A stretch of DNA of 64,000 nt, taken from assembly GCA_963839165.1 (NCBI GenBank), contig CAWIUG010000045.1:1-64000 (forward strand), written 5' to 3'. The notes under the pieces were generated by a model, which was not told the origin of the DNA, searched no databases, and worked only from the letters and a program-made list of their open reading frames with translations. The stretch is from DATFVA01 sp963839165. GTDB taxonomy: Bacteria; Bacteroidota; Ignavibacteria; Ignavibacteriales; Ignavibacteriaceae. The position numbers and the translations under genes are program-made. Positions 7,451 through 18,037 of this stretch are shown piece by piece (position 1 is the stretch's first letter; the number at the start of each line of letters is the position of its first letter).

Positions 7451-8749
7451 ATGAAAATTATCTTGAAGAATATAAATCTCCTGAATCCTGATCAGGGATT
7501 GAATGAAAAAGGAACCGACTTACTAATTACCGATGGAAAAATCAGCAGGGTAGGGAAGATATCTGATAAAGAAGCAGGCGATGCCAGGGTTTATGATCTT
7601 ACAGGTAAGTATGCGGTACCGGGACTTTTTGATATGCACGTTCACCTGCGTGAACCAGGAAGGGAAGATGAGGAGACTATTAAAACCGGCTGTGACGCGG
7701 CTGCAAGCGGCGGCTTTACAGGACTGGCATGCATGCCCAATACTGAACCTGCCATTGATTCGGCTGAAGTTGTTACTTTAATTAAAGAAAAAGCCGCAGG
7801 TCATCTCGTTGATGTGCATCCCATCGGTGCGGCTACCGTCGGAAGAAAAGGGGAAGTCATCTCTCCTATGGCAGAACTTGTTGAGGCCGGCGCTGTCGGT
7901 TTTTCTGATGACGGTACAGCCATTAAAACTTCAGCAATACTGCGAAGATCGCTCGAGTACTCCGGTATGTATAATGTGCCGGTTATCGAACATTGCGAAG
8001 ATGAATCGCTGACCGGCGGTGCAATGAATGAGGGATTAAATTCAACCACATTGGGACTCCCACCCATTCCTTCGGTATCAGAAGATATAATCGTAGGCCG
8101 GGATATACTGATGGCTGAATATACAGGCGGTAGAATTCATATCGCACACCTGAGCACAAAAAAATCAGTGGAAATGGTAAGAGACGCAAAGAAGAAGGGG
8201 ATAAAAGTTACCGCGGAAGCCACTCCGCATCATTTTACGCTTACAGATGACGCTGTTAAAACTTATGATACTAATGTTAAAATGAGTCCGCCTTTAAGAA
8301 CACAATCGGATGTTGATGCAATTATAAAAGGACTCAAAGACGGTACCATCGACTGCATAGCAAGCGATCACGCCCCTCACTCACCTGAAGAGAAAGAAAC
8401 CGAATTCGAGTTCGCCCCGAATGGCATACTTGGACTTGAGACACAGGTAGGGCTGGCTTTATCAGAATTGTATTCGAAAAAGATCCTTACACTAGGGCAA
8501 ATCGTTGAAAAGATGTCAATCAACCCCAGAAAAATATTGAATCTTCCCGTGCCGAAGTTTGCGGAAGGAGAAACTGCTAATATTACAATTCTTGATCCTG
8601 ATGCTGTGTGGACAGTAGATATCAGGAAATTCAAAAGCAAATCGCATAACTCTCCGTTCGATAAAAGGCTGATGACTGGGAAGGCTGTCGGAGTTATTAA
8701 CAAAAGCAGGATGTACCTGGCAGAATCAGAAGAATTCGAAAATATCTGA
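7451..8749 (+). CDS. pyrC: Dihydroorotase
   Basis: A 432-residue zinc amidohydrolase of the long (type I) class, which closes carbamoyl aspartate to dihydroorotate. The metal-binding HVHLREPG motif lies near 61-68. Further landmarks are CMPNTEPA, HIAHLST, EATPHHFTLTD and the ASDHAPHS motif with a metal-binding Asp. It follows pyrB by 9 bases with an AGAGGA ribosome site. It ends the visible pyr operon; the remaining pyrimidine genes are not in the window. Confidence 0.96.
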   Translation: MKIILKNINLLNPDQGLNEKGTDLLITDGKISRVGKISDKEAGDARVYDLTGKYAVPGLFDMHVHLREPGREDEETIKTGCDAAASGGFTGLACMPNTEPAIDSAEVVTLIKEKAAGHLVDVHPIGAATVGRKGEVISPMAELVEAGAVGFSDDGTAIKTSAILRRSLEYSGMYNVPVIEHCEDESLTGGAMNEGLNSTTLGLPPIPSVSEDIIVGRDILMAEYTGGRIHIAHLSTKKSVEMVRDAKKKGIKVTAEATPHHFTLTDDAVKTYDTNVKMSPPLRTQSDVDAIIKGLKDGTIDCIASDHAPHSPEEKETEFEFAPNGILGLETQVGLALSELYSKKILTLGQIVEKMSINPRKILNLPVPKFAEGETANITILDPDAVWTVDIRKFKSKSHNSPFDKRLMTGKAVGVINKSRMYLAESEEFENI

Positions 8750-8870
8750 TTCGAGCCGCAAACCCGCGGAAAGCAGCACTCCTCCATTCGACTGTACTGT
8801 ACTGTATAGAATTATGTACAATCAAATCCTTGAATTCGACTGGTTTTCACAAAAAACACAAGATTTCAGG

Positions 8871-8885
8871 TGGCACCCATCTTGC
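8871..8885 (+). promoter_or_regulatory. Sigma-54 promoter of the FnIII lipoprotein gene
   Basis: TGGCAC (8871-8876), 5 bases, TTGC (8882-8885): an exact match to the -24/-12 core consensus, lying 35 bases before the next ATG. A TCACAAAAA word starts 24 bases before the -24 box, nearly as at the promoter at 3513-3529. Confidence 0.7.
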
Positions 8886-8919
8886 GTTAATTATACTGTA
8901 AAACATCAGGACTAAGGCC

Positions 8920-9750
8920 ATGAAAAAATTGATATATTACCCTTTAATACTTCTAACATCTTTTATTCTTTACTCCTGCGGAGTAAATGACCCCTACAGA
9001 AGCGTTGACAACACCCCCCCCTCGGTACCTACCGGAATTACGGTTCTGAACGGTGACAACCGGGTGGATCTTTCCTGGAACAGTAATTATGAACGTGATG
9101 TGGCAGGATATAATGTTTATTATTCTGACAGGTATGACGGAAAGTATACCTTAATCGGCTCAACCAGCGAAAATTATTTTGTAGACTATGATGCCTCAAA
9201 CGGAACAACAACATATTACGCCGTTACCGCATATGATTTCAACGGAAACGAGAGTGAACTGAGTTATGACGCAATTTATGCAATTCCAAGACCTGAAGGA
9301 TTCGATCAGTCTATATTCGATTACCGTCGTTTTCCCGATCTGGCAGGGTACACTTTCAACGATTTCAGCGTTGTTCCTTACGACGATCAGACGGCAGATT
9401 TCTTCTTTGAGAATTTCGAGGGAACTTACTACCTCGATGTATGGGATGATACTGATATAAAGGATATGGGGCCTACTCAGGACATCTGGGATGTTCCTTA
9501 TGCTCCGAGCGATGGATGGAGTTCTACCAAAGATGAGATTGCCAGAGTTGGACACACATACGTAATCTGGACATGGGATAATCATTATGCAAAGGTCAGG
9601 ATATCAGCTATAACACCCAGCAGGATAGTGTTCGACTGGTCATTCCAGTTAGTTGAAGGAGAACCGATGCTTAAACCGAGAAAACCCGCAGGTGAGAGAA
9701 AAGAACTCAGCAGACCCCATACAAGAACTGCTGCTGCTGTCTCCCAATAG
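8920..9750 (+). CDS. Fibronectin type III lipoprotein
   Basis: The 276-residue protein starts with a lipoprotein signal, MKKLIYYPLILL...LYSCG, with the lipid cysteine near residue 20. Residues about 33-125 form one FnIII domain (PPSVPTGITV, VDLSWNSN, YNVYYS, TYYAVTAYD). The remaining 150 residues are unrecognised, with a WSSTKDEIARVGHTYVIWT strand region. It is probably anchored in the outer or inner membrane facing outward. It stands alone after the pyr operon with a good sigma-54 promoter of its own. Confidence 0.8.
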   Translation: MKKLIYYPLILLTSFILYSCGVNDPYRSVDNTPPSVPTGITVLNGDNRVDLSWNSNYERDVAGYNVYYSDRYDGKYTLIGSTSENYFVDYDASNGTTTYYAVTAYDFNGNESELSYDAIYAIPRPEGFDQSIFDYRRFPDLAGYTFNDFSVVPYDDQTADFFFENFEGTYYLDVWDDTDIKDMGPTQDIWDVPYAPSDGWSSTKDEIARVGHTYVIWTWDNHYAKVRISAITPSRIVFDWSFQLVEGEPMLKPRKPAGERKELSRPHTRTAAAVSQ

Positions 9751-9929
9751 GTGAAGGATTGTTTAGAGACCTCACTTCCAAGGCAAAGGATCTGCCTGAG
9801 GTGAGGCCTCACTCACAGTGACAAAGAAGCGTGACAGATTAAATGGCCCATAGCAGATCCGAATGATAAATGATAATGATGTTGTTATAGATTTACTTTG
9901 GAAGATTGATTAAATTATGGCTGAATAAA
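9751..9929. other. Intergenic region with nested palindromes
   Basis: The perfect 12-bp palindrome GTGAGGCCTCAC lies at 9801-9812, and its left arm can also pair with CCTCAC at 9770-9775, giving two alternative hairpins. There is no T-run. It may be a weak terminator after the lipoprotein gene or a dispersed repeat. Confidence 0.45.
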
Positions 9930-10379
9930 ATGAAGAAAAGTTTTTACATACTATTAAGCCTGCTATGCCTGAACTTTGTAAACTCTGCTTATTCACAGAA
10001 TTTTAACTCAAACACCGATTCAAAGAAGAACACACAAAGTGAAAGCTATAGAATATTCACCGATATCAGCAGCGGAATATCAACCCAGGATGTTGAATCT
10101 ATAGCCAGGTATTTTTCTTCGCAAACCTATTTAAGTTTGTCAAACGGAACCAGCGGCTATTACAGTTCCAATCAGGCCTATTATGTACTTGAAGATTTCT
10201 TTAAGGTATACAGGGTAACCGGATTCAGATTCGACAATATTCAAACAGATTCCGGGAATCCTTACGCTACCGGAGAATACCAGTTTGAATACCGCGGCAA
10301 ACGGGATCAGGCGCAGGTATACATTGCATTAAAGAAAACGGGTAAAAACTGGAAGATTTCACAGATAACAATTAATTAA
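9930..10379 (+). CDS. DUF4783-like secreted protein
   Basis: From the ATG at 9930 the protein has about 149 residues with a signal peptide (MKKSFYILLSLLCLNFVNSAYSQ). The mature part (IFTDISSGISTQDVESIARYF, then a C-terminal YIALKKTGKNWKISQI) is of the NTF2-like DUF4783 type common in Bacteroidota; its function is unknown. An upstream in-frame TTG at 9906 would place residues before the signal peptide, so I prefer 9930. Its stop overlaps the next start (TAATG), so it is translated together with the sensor kinase. Confidence 0.7.
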   Translation: MKKSFYILLSLLCLNFVNSAYSQNFNSNTDSKKNTQSESYRIFTDISSGISTQDVESIARYFSSQTYLSLSNGTSGYYSSNQAYYVLEDFFKVYRVTGFRFDNIQTDSGNPYATGEYQFEYRGKRDQAQVYIALKKTGKNWKISQITIN

Positions 10380-13300
10380 TGCCGAACAAAATTTTTCAGA
10401 TGTTTGAAGGCGATAGGAAGTACTTTGCTATCGTCTTTTTTATTTTGCTGCTCATCCTTGTATCCGGAATTTTAACCCCTATATATATCCGGTATACAGA
10501 AAACGACTGGCCTGAAAAGCTCACTGAAAAGATCCAGGAGATAGAATCCTCTGTTAATTTAATCCTGAAGCAGAAAGAAACCGGTCTGCTATCAACCTCT
10601 TCCGGTTTAAGAAAAAAACTGAAGACCACACTTAGTCCGGGCAACTCTTCATACGGAGCACTCATAAACCTAGTCAACGATGAAAAGTACAATGATTATT
10701 CTGTTGAGATACTCGCACCTAACGGCAGAATGATTGCCTGGAACCGGTCTATTGCCATTAACCAGGATGATATTTTCCCTTTAAGCTTTCCGGTTGGTGA
10801 AACTCATTTTTATAAGGGCGATTTAATTACTTTTCTTACAGTTACGGATACCGTCCGGATAGAGAACGATCTGTTTTATTACCTGGTAAGTCTACCGATA
10901 GAAAAAGATTATTCACTGCAGAATCAATATTATGATGAACTGAACTTCACCACGGAAATCTCCGAAAGGTTTCTAACACGGTTCGATGTAAATTATAATC
11001 CATTCACACCCAAATCCAAAGACGGCAGAAGGTATTCTTTCGAGCTTATAAATAATAAAGGGAGTAAAATAGGCTCAGTCAGTTTTTTTAAGCCCGGACT
11101 TGATACATCAATCAGTTCCATTCAGAGTAAAACCAATCAGTTCCAGTCGATACTCGTTGCAGTTGCTTTATTTTTTATCTCCTTCGGATTCAGAAATGAG
11201 TTCAAAAGTATCAAATATCGTTCACTAAGGCTTCTGGTTTTTATTGCTTATTGCAGCTTATTCAGGGGAGTGATCTACATAGTTGGATTCCCTTCGAATC
11301 TACTGGATGGGCCCATTGTCGATCCCGCAAATTTCTCTTCTGCTTTTGCCTGGGGAATTGTAAAATCTCCCGTAGAACTCATCATCTCGTCTATCTTCAT
11401 CCTCATTATAAGTATCAGGACCTACTTATATGTGATAGATTTTGTCAGGGATCCCAATTCCGTTAAATTTCGAAAAAATATGCTCTCTTTGCTGTTTTAT
11501 TTATTCCTTTTGCCCTGCTCTTCTTTATGACCTTCCGCGGTTTGTTCGCTTCGATGAAGAGCGTGATTTTTGATTCAACATTGAGGTATTTCCAGGAAGC
11601 CAACCTTATACCTGATTTCATTTTCCTGGTGATGAATTTTGCCATCCTGCTCATCGGACTCACAATTGTACTTTTTCTGCTTTCATATTTTCTCCTTTTG
11701 TTTTTTACCGTTCCCGAAGAAGAGGAAAGAAAGAAACGTTTGATCTTTTTCTTCTCTCTGATCGGCTTCGAAATCATAGGTTTCCTTTTCATCTATTTAC
11801 AGCATGAACCACTTATAAATTATACTCTTGGTTTTGTGTTCATACTTCTCGTCTTCCTGGTATTGTATAATGTATTGTTCCAGAGATTGAACTCGCTTTA
11901 CAATTTCGTTTATGCGACACTGGCGGCCTCTGTAATTACCGTTACACTGCTTAACTATTATAATTTACAGCTTGAGAAAGAGTCGCTTAAAACCAGTGCC
12001 CTTGAAATTAATCGCCCGGACGATAACCTTCTGAATTTTCTTCTGAATGAAACTCTCAAAGGAGCCATGGATAATCAGAGGGTGAGGAATTCTTTTTATA
12101 TGCTGAATACTAATTATAATTCTCTGGCTTTTATTATCTGGAGTAACAGTTCGCTTCAGCGTGAATCAATGAATTCTGCGGTAATGATATACGATAAAGA
12201 TATGCAGGAGATCGGCAGGTTCGGTATAGGTATAAGAAGTGACTTTAAAATGCCCGAACAGCTGCTTAAGTATTCGGGTAATGAACCTGAGATAATAGAA
12301 ATGAACGCAGAACGTGGACCGGCAGGAAAAATATTTGCCGGAATTGTTCCTGTTAAGGAGCGAGGAATTGTATCCGGTTATATAGGGGCTGTTCTTAATT
12401 TCACCCTTCAGAACTGGGGCGCAAGAAATATTCCCGATTTTCTTGAATCAAAAAAGAATATAATCAACTCAGTACTTGATGTGCGTCAGCTGAAGATATT
12501 TGAATTCAGGAACTCTAAGCTGAACCAGGTTTATGGTGATATCTATCCGTCACGCGACCAGTATGAACCAATAGTAGACGCAAAGTTTTCACAGGATAAT
12601 GAAGCATGGCTGACGGTAAATCTGAATGGCGAGAATTACTTCACGTATGCTTTAAGGACTAATGAAGACGGCAGCGAGATAATTACTTCCGTTTCCCTCG
12701 TTGAAAAACATATAACCTGGAATCTATTCAATTTCTTCAAGGTATTTCTGGTTCATAGTATTTTTATTTTGTTACTATTTATCGTGTTTTTCATTATTAC
12801 CTTTTCCGAATTTAAATATAGCTTCAGAACACAGCTGCTGATAGCTTTTCTCATCATCTCTATTATTCCTGTTATAATCCTTGCAATATACAACCGTCAG
12901 ATAGTGGCAGACAGGAGTCAGGCCGCTGTTTTCAACGAACTGGACGAAAGATCGAATTACCTTGAGAACCATGTTCGTTCCCAGGTAGAAAACAACGGAC
13001 AAAAATCAATTGAACAGGCCTTCGAGAATGCAGGGAGGGAGCTAAGGATCTCGTTTTCTGTTTATGACAACGCTAACCAGCTGTTAAGTTCAAGAAGTCA
13101 GTTTTACCAGTCGGGACTTTTCGATAAAAAACTCGATTCCGACGTTTATTATCATCTGAATTATCTTAGCTACAGGGAATATCTTACAAAAGAGAGAATT
13201 GAGAATTATACTTATGATTCTTTCTATAAGAAGATATCCATTGACGGAAAAGATTATACAATCGGGGTAAATGACGCCTTTAATAAGGTTCATCCGGGAT

Positions 13301-14220
13301 TTTCGCCAATCGATGTTGATGTATTTCTTTTTGGTATTTATTCATTCGCCACGATCCTTATAATTATTATCAGTACTATTCTTGCGAATAAAATATCTTC
13401 ACCCATAAGAAGGCTGACAAGGGCAACCGATTCAGTTGCACACGGCGACCTTAATGTTCAGCTGGATCTTAATGAGCGCGGTGAGGTAAGGGAACTCCTT
13501 GAAGGTTTCAATGCAATGACCCAGGAACTTAAGCGTAACGAAATTGAGATGGCCGAGCTTGAAAGAGAGAATGCCTGGAAAGAAATGGCGAAACAGGTGG
13601 CGCACGAAATAAAAAATCCTTTAACCCCGATGAAACTCGCTGTGCAGCAGCTGATTATATCTTATAAAGATAAGAATAAAAATTTCGATTCTATCTTTGA
13701 GAAAGTTTCCGGTACAGTACTCAATCAGATAGATAACCTGAGCGTAATAGCATCAGAGTTCTCAAGGTTTGCAAGAATGCCTAATTTCAAGCTTGAGAGG
13801 ATGGATATAATTCCTGTAATTAATGATGCGCTTGATCTCTTCCTTGAAGAAAATGTTAATATCGAATTTTCTACAGCACTTGATGAAGCTGTGGTTGAAA
13901 ATGATAAATTCCAGCTGAGGAGACTGATCATAAATATGATCAGAAATTCCATCCAGGCTGAAGCGCAAAATATTAATTTATCCCTTAAAAATGATGAAGA
14001 TTTTTTTATTCTTATAATAGATGATGACGGAAAAGGAATTGACTTACAGCATCGGGAGAAGGTATTCGAACCGGGTTATACTACCAAAGAAAAGGGAATG
14101 GGTATCGGGCTGAAGCTCTCAAAGAGATTTATTGAAGGTATCGGGGGTACTATCACTCTTGCAGATAAGAAGGACAAGGGGACGAAATTCCGGATTTCGA
14201 TCCCCGGACAGAAGAGTTAG
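10379..14220 (+). CDS. NtrY-like membrane sensor histidine kinase, split by a frameshift
   Basis: Two frames are open: 10379-11530 (383 residues, several membrane segments around a periplasmic-looking region) and 11527-14220 (897 residues, more membrane segments, a sensor region, HAMP near SSPIRRLTRATDSVA, HisKA with HEIKNPLTPMKLAVQQ, and an HATPase with NMIRNSIQ, DDDGKGI and GMGIGLKLSKRF). One extra T in the TTTT run near 11507-11511 joins them as LFLFALLFFMTFRG, continuing a membrane helix, so I read one gene of about 1280 residues. The ATGA overlap could also mean two coupled genes. The kinase class is that of NtrY, which usually partners sigma-54 regulators; no regulator is adjacent. Confidence 0.75.
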
Positions 14221-14246
14221 TTATTAAGTTGCGCTGCGGGGGGTGG

Positions 14247-14325
14247 TAACAGATGTGCATTCCCTACGGGGATGGGAGACGTTGGTAAAGAGGTTTGTTA
14301 CGGATGTTTATTCCCTAACGGGAAT
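14247..14325. repeat. Two copies of an imperfect hairpin repeat
   Basis: Two related units, 14247-14273 and 14298-14325, share the pattern of a GATGT word followed by a hairpin: ATTCCC-TAC-GGGGAT and ATTCCC-TAAC-GGGAAT. No protein-coding sense fits. This looks like a REP-like or degenerate dispersed repeat placed between two genes. Confidence 0.5.
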
Positions 14326-14418
14326 AATTTTTCGAGCCAGGTCACAAAGCTACGCATATGGGGTTGGTTGCAGGGATGGGAATTTTTTTACAGTAATTTT
14401 CAGGATGGTTTGGGTTTA

Positions 14419-17400
14419 ATGGAGCTGCTTACTACACATCAGCAGAACGCACTTAATTTTAAAGATCATATCTCTCTTACCGCGAATGCCGGTTCGGGAA
14501 AAACCTTTGTGCTTTCACGGCGATATCTTGAAATAGCACTTTCGCTGAACGGTTCAATCGGACAGATAGCAGCAATTACTTTTACTGACAAAGCCGCGAG
14601 CGAACTCTACAAAAAAATTGCTGAGTATATAGAAAGCCGCTATGAGAATTCCAGCGACGCGGAGGAAAAAAGGCAGTTAAACCATATCAGAAGACAGCTT
14701 GTATCCGCCAATATTTCTACAATCCATTCGTTCTGTATTGATATACTGAGGCAGTTCCCTGTAGAGGCAGGACTTGACGCCAATTTCCAATCGATTGACG
14801 AGGTAACCTCTGATGAATTAATAGAACTCTCTATCGAGGAAGTGCTGAGAGAAGCACTTTCAGGATCCTCCACTGCGGATGATGCAAGGTATCTTGTAAG
14901 ATTTTTCAGGTCGAGACTAATTCTTGCAACACAACTTCAATCCCTGGTGAAGCAACGTAAAAAAGTACAGGATTTGAGGGGAAGAATTTACAGCGGGAGT
15001 CCTGATGAGATACGTGTTTTCTTTCATGAAGCCTTCCTTAAAACTGCCGGCATTTTAATACAGATCGGTGAAAAGGAATTCATCGACTCATTAAATCTGA
15101 TAAATGATACCGTTTTATCAGCTAAGGATAATAATGAAAGGGCACTTGAGATTCGTCAGCTGATAGTTCGATTCCGGGAAGCTGCGGATATAGAAGATAA
15201 AATTGGAATTTTTGAGCTTATCAGGAGCCAGGGATTTACAGGCCGCGGGGAAATAAGGAAACAGGGATATTTGGCCAATGGTATAAGAGACGGTTTAACA
15301 AACAGAATAGCTGAAGTTGAAAAATATGTATGCGATATCTCTAAGCTGAAGTTTTCAGAAAACTATGAGCAGAGTGAGTTAAGTCTGGCAAGATTTGGTA
15401 AATCGGTTATCAATCTTTTTGGTCTTTGTGTCGAGAAATATGAATCAAAGAAAAGGGAAAACGGGTATCTCGATTATGAAGATATCCTCATCCTTACAAG
15501 AAATCTCCTGAAGAATCCATCTGTAAAGGCAGAGCTTTCCCGTAAATTCAGATACGTTATGGTTGATGAATACCAGGATACCAATGAGATCCAGTATCAG
15601 ATATTTCTTCCTATACTCGACGATCTCAAAGAGGGAAATCTGTTTGTAGTAGGAGATGAAAAGCAAAGTATTTATATGTTCCGGGATGCCGATCTGGAGG
15701 TATTCAGAATTACTAAAGATCAAATAAGCGATGCATCCGGAGAGCAGTCATTGTTAAGCCTGCCGGATAGTTTCAGGATGGCACCGGGTATTTGTCTCTT
15801 CGTTAATAAGCTATTTAGAAATCTCTTTTCTGACCCCAACAATCTTTTCAATGAAGTTAACCACTCTGACCTTGTTTGCGCAAAGAAGGAAGATACCGAC
15901 AGCCTGATAGAGATAATTATCGGGGCGAAGGCCGGAGAGGAAGAAAATACGGAAGCTGAAGAAGCAGAACTTGCAGCCCGCAGAATAATCTCCCTGGTTA
16001 AAGATGGAACAGGACTAAACTGGAAAGATATTGCTGTCCTGGTAAGGAAAAGGAAGTCATTTTCATCACTTGAACAAAAATTCATCGAGAAAAATATCCC
16101 GTTCAACATCGTTGGAGGGAAGGGTTTTTATCAGCGTCAGGCCGTATATGACATATACAACTATTTTTCATTTCTTCTTGATCCCCGGAACGATACGGCC
16201 CTGGTGGGAATTCTGCGCTCACCTTTTTTTAATGTTCCTGACAACCGCATCTATGAACTATCATTGTATGACGGCAGGATGCTCTGGGAAAAATTATTAA
16301 AAGCCTGTTCGACGCATAAAGAACTGCTGAAAATATGTGATAAGCTGAAGATTTACCTGGAACAGGCCAGGGTTTTTAACGCCCCCAGGCTGCTTAGGAG
16401 GATATTAAGTGAGAGTCCCTACCTGGCAGTACTTTCTCAAAAAGCTTCGGGACAGCAGGAAATCGCAAACATCGACAAACTTGTAAAGCTGACAATTGGA
16501 TTTCAGGGTAAAGGGTTCAAAACAATGTATGATTATGTCAACTTCCTTAAGAATTCAATAGAAGAGATGGAGGATGAGGCTCAGGCAGCGATAGCCGATG
16601 AATCAGATTCAGTTAAGGTGATGACCCTGCACCAGGCAAAAGGTCTCGAGTACCCAGCCGTCTTCATTTATAATGCCCATGAAACTACTTCTGTTGACAG
16701 AGTAAAAAAGGGAAGCATACAGGTTGATAAGAATTACGGACTCCTGACAAAAGTTCCGGCTAATGATGACTATTTCAGCGAATATGAATCTGCTCCTATC
16801 AGTTCATTGTTTGACTATGTTGCGGCCAAAAAAGAAACAGCAGAATTGAAAAGATTATTTTACGTGGGTGCAACCCGGGCAAAGAATTACCTGTTCATAA
16901 GTGCTGAAGAAAGTGAGAACTATAAAGCAGGATCATTTATGGGGCTTCTTCAGGAAGGGCTTCAGATTGATTTTACACAGGATAAGTTTGAGTTCACAGA
17001 TGAGCTTCAATTCCTTAATATAGAAGGGGATAAATTCGATAATTTTTCGAAGGAGATAGTTAAAGAGATAAAGATTACCAGGAGTCTGGATGAAACTGAT
17101 AATCGTCCGGTAATAGATGCAGTATCGGGTGAAGCTGTGAAGATAATGGTTGACAAAACAGAGAATGATACGAAAGGTGAAGTTATATCTGCTACGCAGT
17201 TTGCCGTTTTCAGTCAGTGTCCCATGAAATACAGGCTGACCTTTGAGCTGGAAATGTCAGAACTAATGAAAGATTACGCGAAATCTTTCTATGATACAAA
17301 AATTAAAAAATCAGGTTTAGAATTAAATCCGAAAGAAGATTCCTCTGAAGAAGCATTTGGAGGGAAACGGATTATTTCAGCCGAGAGAAGGGGAAGTATA

Positions 17401-18003
17401 ATTCACAAAATTCTTCAGGAGGGCAACCTTAAACTTACAACTGAAGAAATCGAAAGCGCGATAAGCAATGAGTTTTATTCAGACGATCCGGAAGACATTG
17501 CCTCCTTAAGCAGAGAGATATCCGATAAACTGTCTGAATTATTTAAGTCATCAGTCTTCAAAAATTTCTCCGGCTACAAAAAATCATTTAATGAATATGA
17601 AATTTACGTGAACGAGGAGGATTATTATCTTCATGGTATAATAGATAAACTTATTATAGACCAGGAGAAAGCTATCATTGTTGATTATAAAACCGACTCA
17701 ATAAGCAGAGAAGAAATTTGTGATCGTGCGTCATTATATTTCCATCAATTAAAATTTTATTCCTATATTGTAAGTCGTTTCTTCAAACAATTAACATCCT
17801 TTGAACTCAGGTTAATTTTTGTCAATTTTCCGGGGGAGGACGTTAAAGAAATTATCAACCTTGATCAGGCAGAAGCGGTCGGAGAACAGATAAGGGAAAT
17901 GGTGCACCAGATTAGACTTAATGAATTTGATAAGAATTTATCTCATTGTAAGGATTGTAATTTCGTATTAAATAATTCAAACTGTATGGTTGGGCGGGCA
18001 TAA
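14419..18003 (+). CDS. AddA/RecB-like UvrD-family helicase-nuclease
   Basis: From the ATG at 14419 the protein has about 1194 residues; in-frame sequence before it overlaps the hairpin repeats and is unlikely to be coding. Superfamily 1A helicase motifs in order: Walker A ANAGSGKT at 22-29, AAITFTDKAASEL, VDEYQDTNEIQ, GDEKQSIYMFRDAD, VMTLHQAKGLEYP and FYVGATRAKNYL. The C-terminal part has a PD-(D/E)XK nuclease signature with VDYKTDS. A QCPMKYR cysteine upstream and a terminal CKDC...SNC cluster give four cysteines, as in Fe-S nucleases of the AddB/Cas4 type. It would process DNA double-strand breaks for RecA. No addB-like partner is adjacent. Confidence 0.85.
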   Translation: MELLTTHQQNALNFKDHISLTANAGSGKTFVLSRRYLEIALSLNGSIGQIAAITFTDKAASELYKKIAEYIESRYENSSDAEEKRQLNHIRRQLVSANISTIHSFCIDILRQFPVEAGLDANFQSIDEVTSDELIELSIEEVLREALSGSSTADDARYLVRFFRSRLILATQLQSLVKQRKKVQDLRGRIYSGSPDEIRVFFHEAFLKTAGILIQIGEKEFIDSLNLINDTVLSAKDNNERALEIRQLIVRFREAADIEDKIGIFELIRSQGFTGRGEIRKQGYLANGIRDGLTNRIAEVEKYVCDISKLKFSENYEQSELSLARFGKSVINLFGLCVEKYESKKRENGYLDYEDILILTRNLLKNPSVKAELSRKFRYVMVDEYQDTNEIQYQIFLPILDDLKEGNLFVVGDEKQSIYMFRDADLEVFRITKDQISDASGEQSLLSLPDSFRMAPGICLFVNKLFRNLFSDPNNLFNEVNHSDLVCAKKEDTDSLIEIIIGAKAGEEENTEAEEAELAARRIISLVKDGTGLNWKDIAVLVRKRKSFSSLEQKFIEKNIPFNIVGGKGFYQRQAVYDIYNYFSFLLDPRNDTALVGILRSPFFNVPDNRIYELSLYDGRMLWEKLLKACSTHKELLKICDKLKIYLEQARVFNAPRLLRRILSESPYLAVLSQKASGQQEIANIDKLVKLTIGFQGKGFKTMYDYVNFLKNSIEEMEDEAQAAIADESDSVKVMTLHQAKGLEYPAVFIYNAHETTSVDRVKKGSIQVDKNYGLLTKVPANDDYFSEYESAPISSLFDYVAAKKETAELKRLFYVGATRAKNYLFISAEESENYKAGSFMGLLQEGLQIDFTQDKFEFTDELQFLNIEGDKFDNFSKEIVKEIKITRSLDETDNRPVIDAVSGEAVKIMVDKTENDTKGEVISATQFAVFSQCPMKYRLTFELEMSELMKDYAKSFYDTKIKKSGLELNPKEDSSEEAFGGKRIISAERRGSIIHKILQEGNLKLTTEEIESAISNEFYSDDPEDIASLSREISDKLSELFKSSVFKNFSGYKKSFNEYEIYVNEEDYYLHGIIDKLIIDQEKAIIVDYKTDSISREEICDRASLYFHQLKFYSYIVSRFFKQLTSFELRLIFVNFPGEDVKEIINLDQAEAVGEQIREMVHQIRLNEFDKNLSHCKDCNFVLNNSNCMVGRA

Positions 18004-18037
18004 AAATAAATGTCTACAGTTAACAGAATGGTGTAAC

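Noticed and set aside
14272..14418. N-terminal extension of the AddA-like protein
   Set aside because: The extra 49 residues are translated from the hairpin repeats and have no helicase likeness; the ATG at 14419 gives the usual start.
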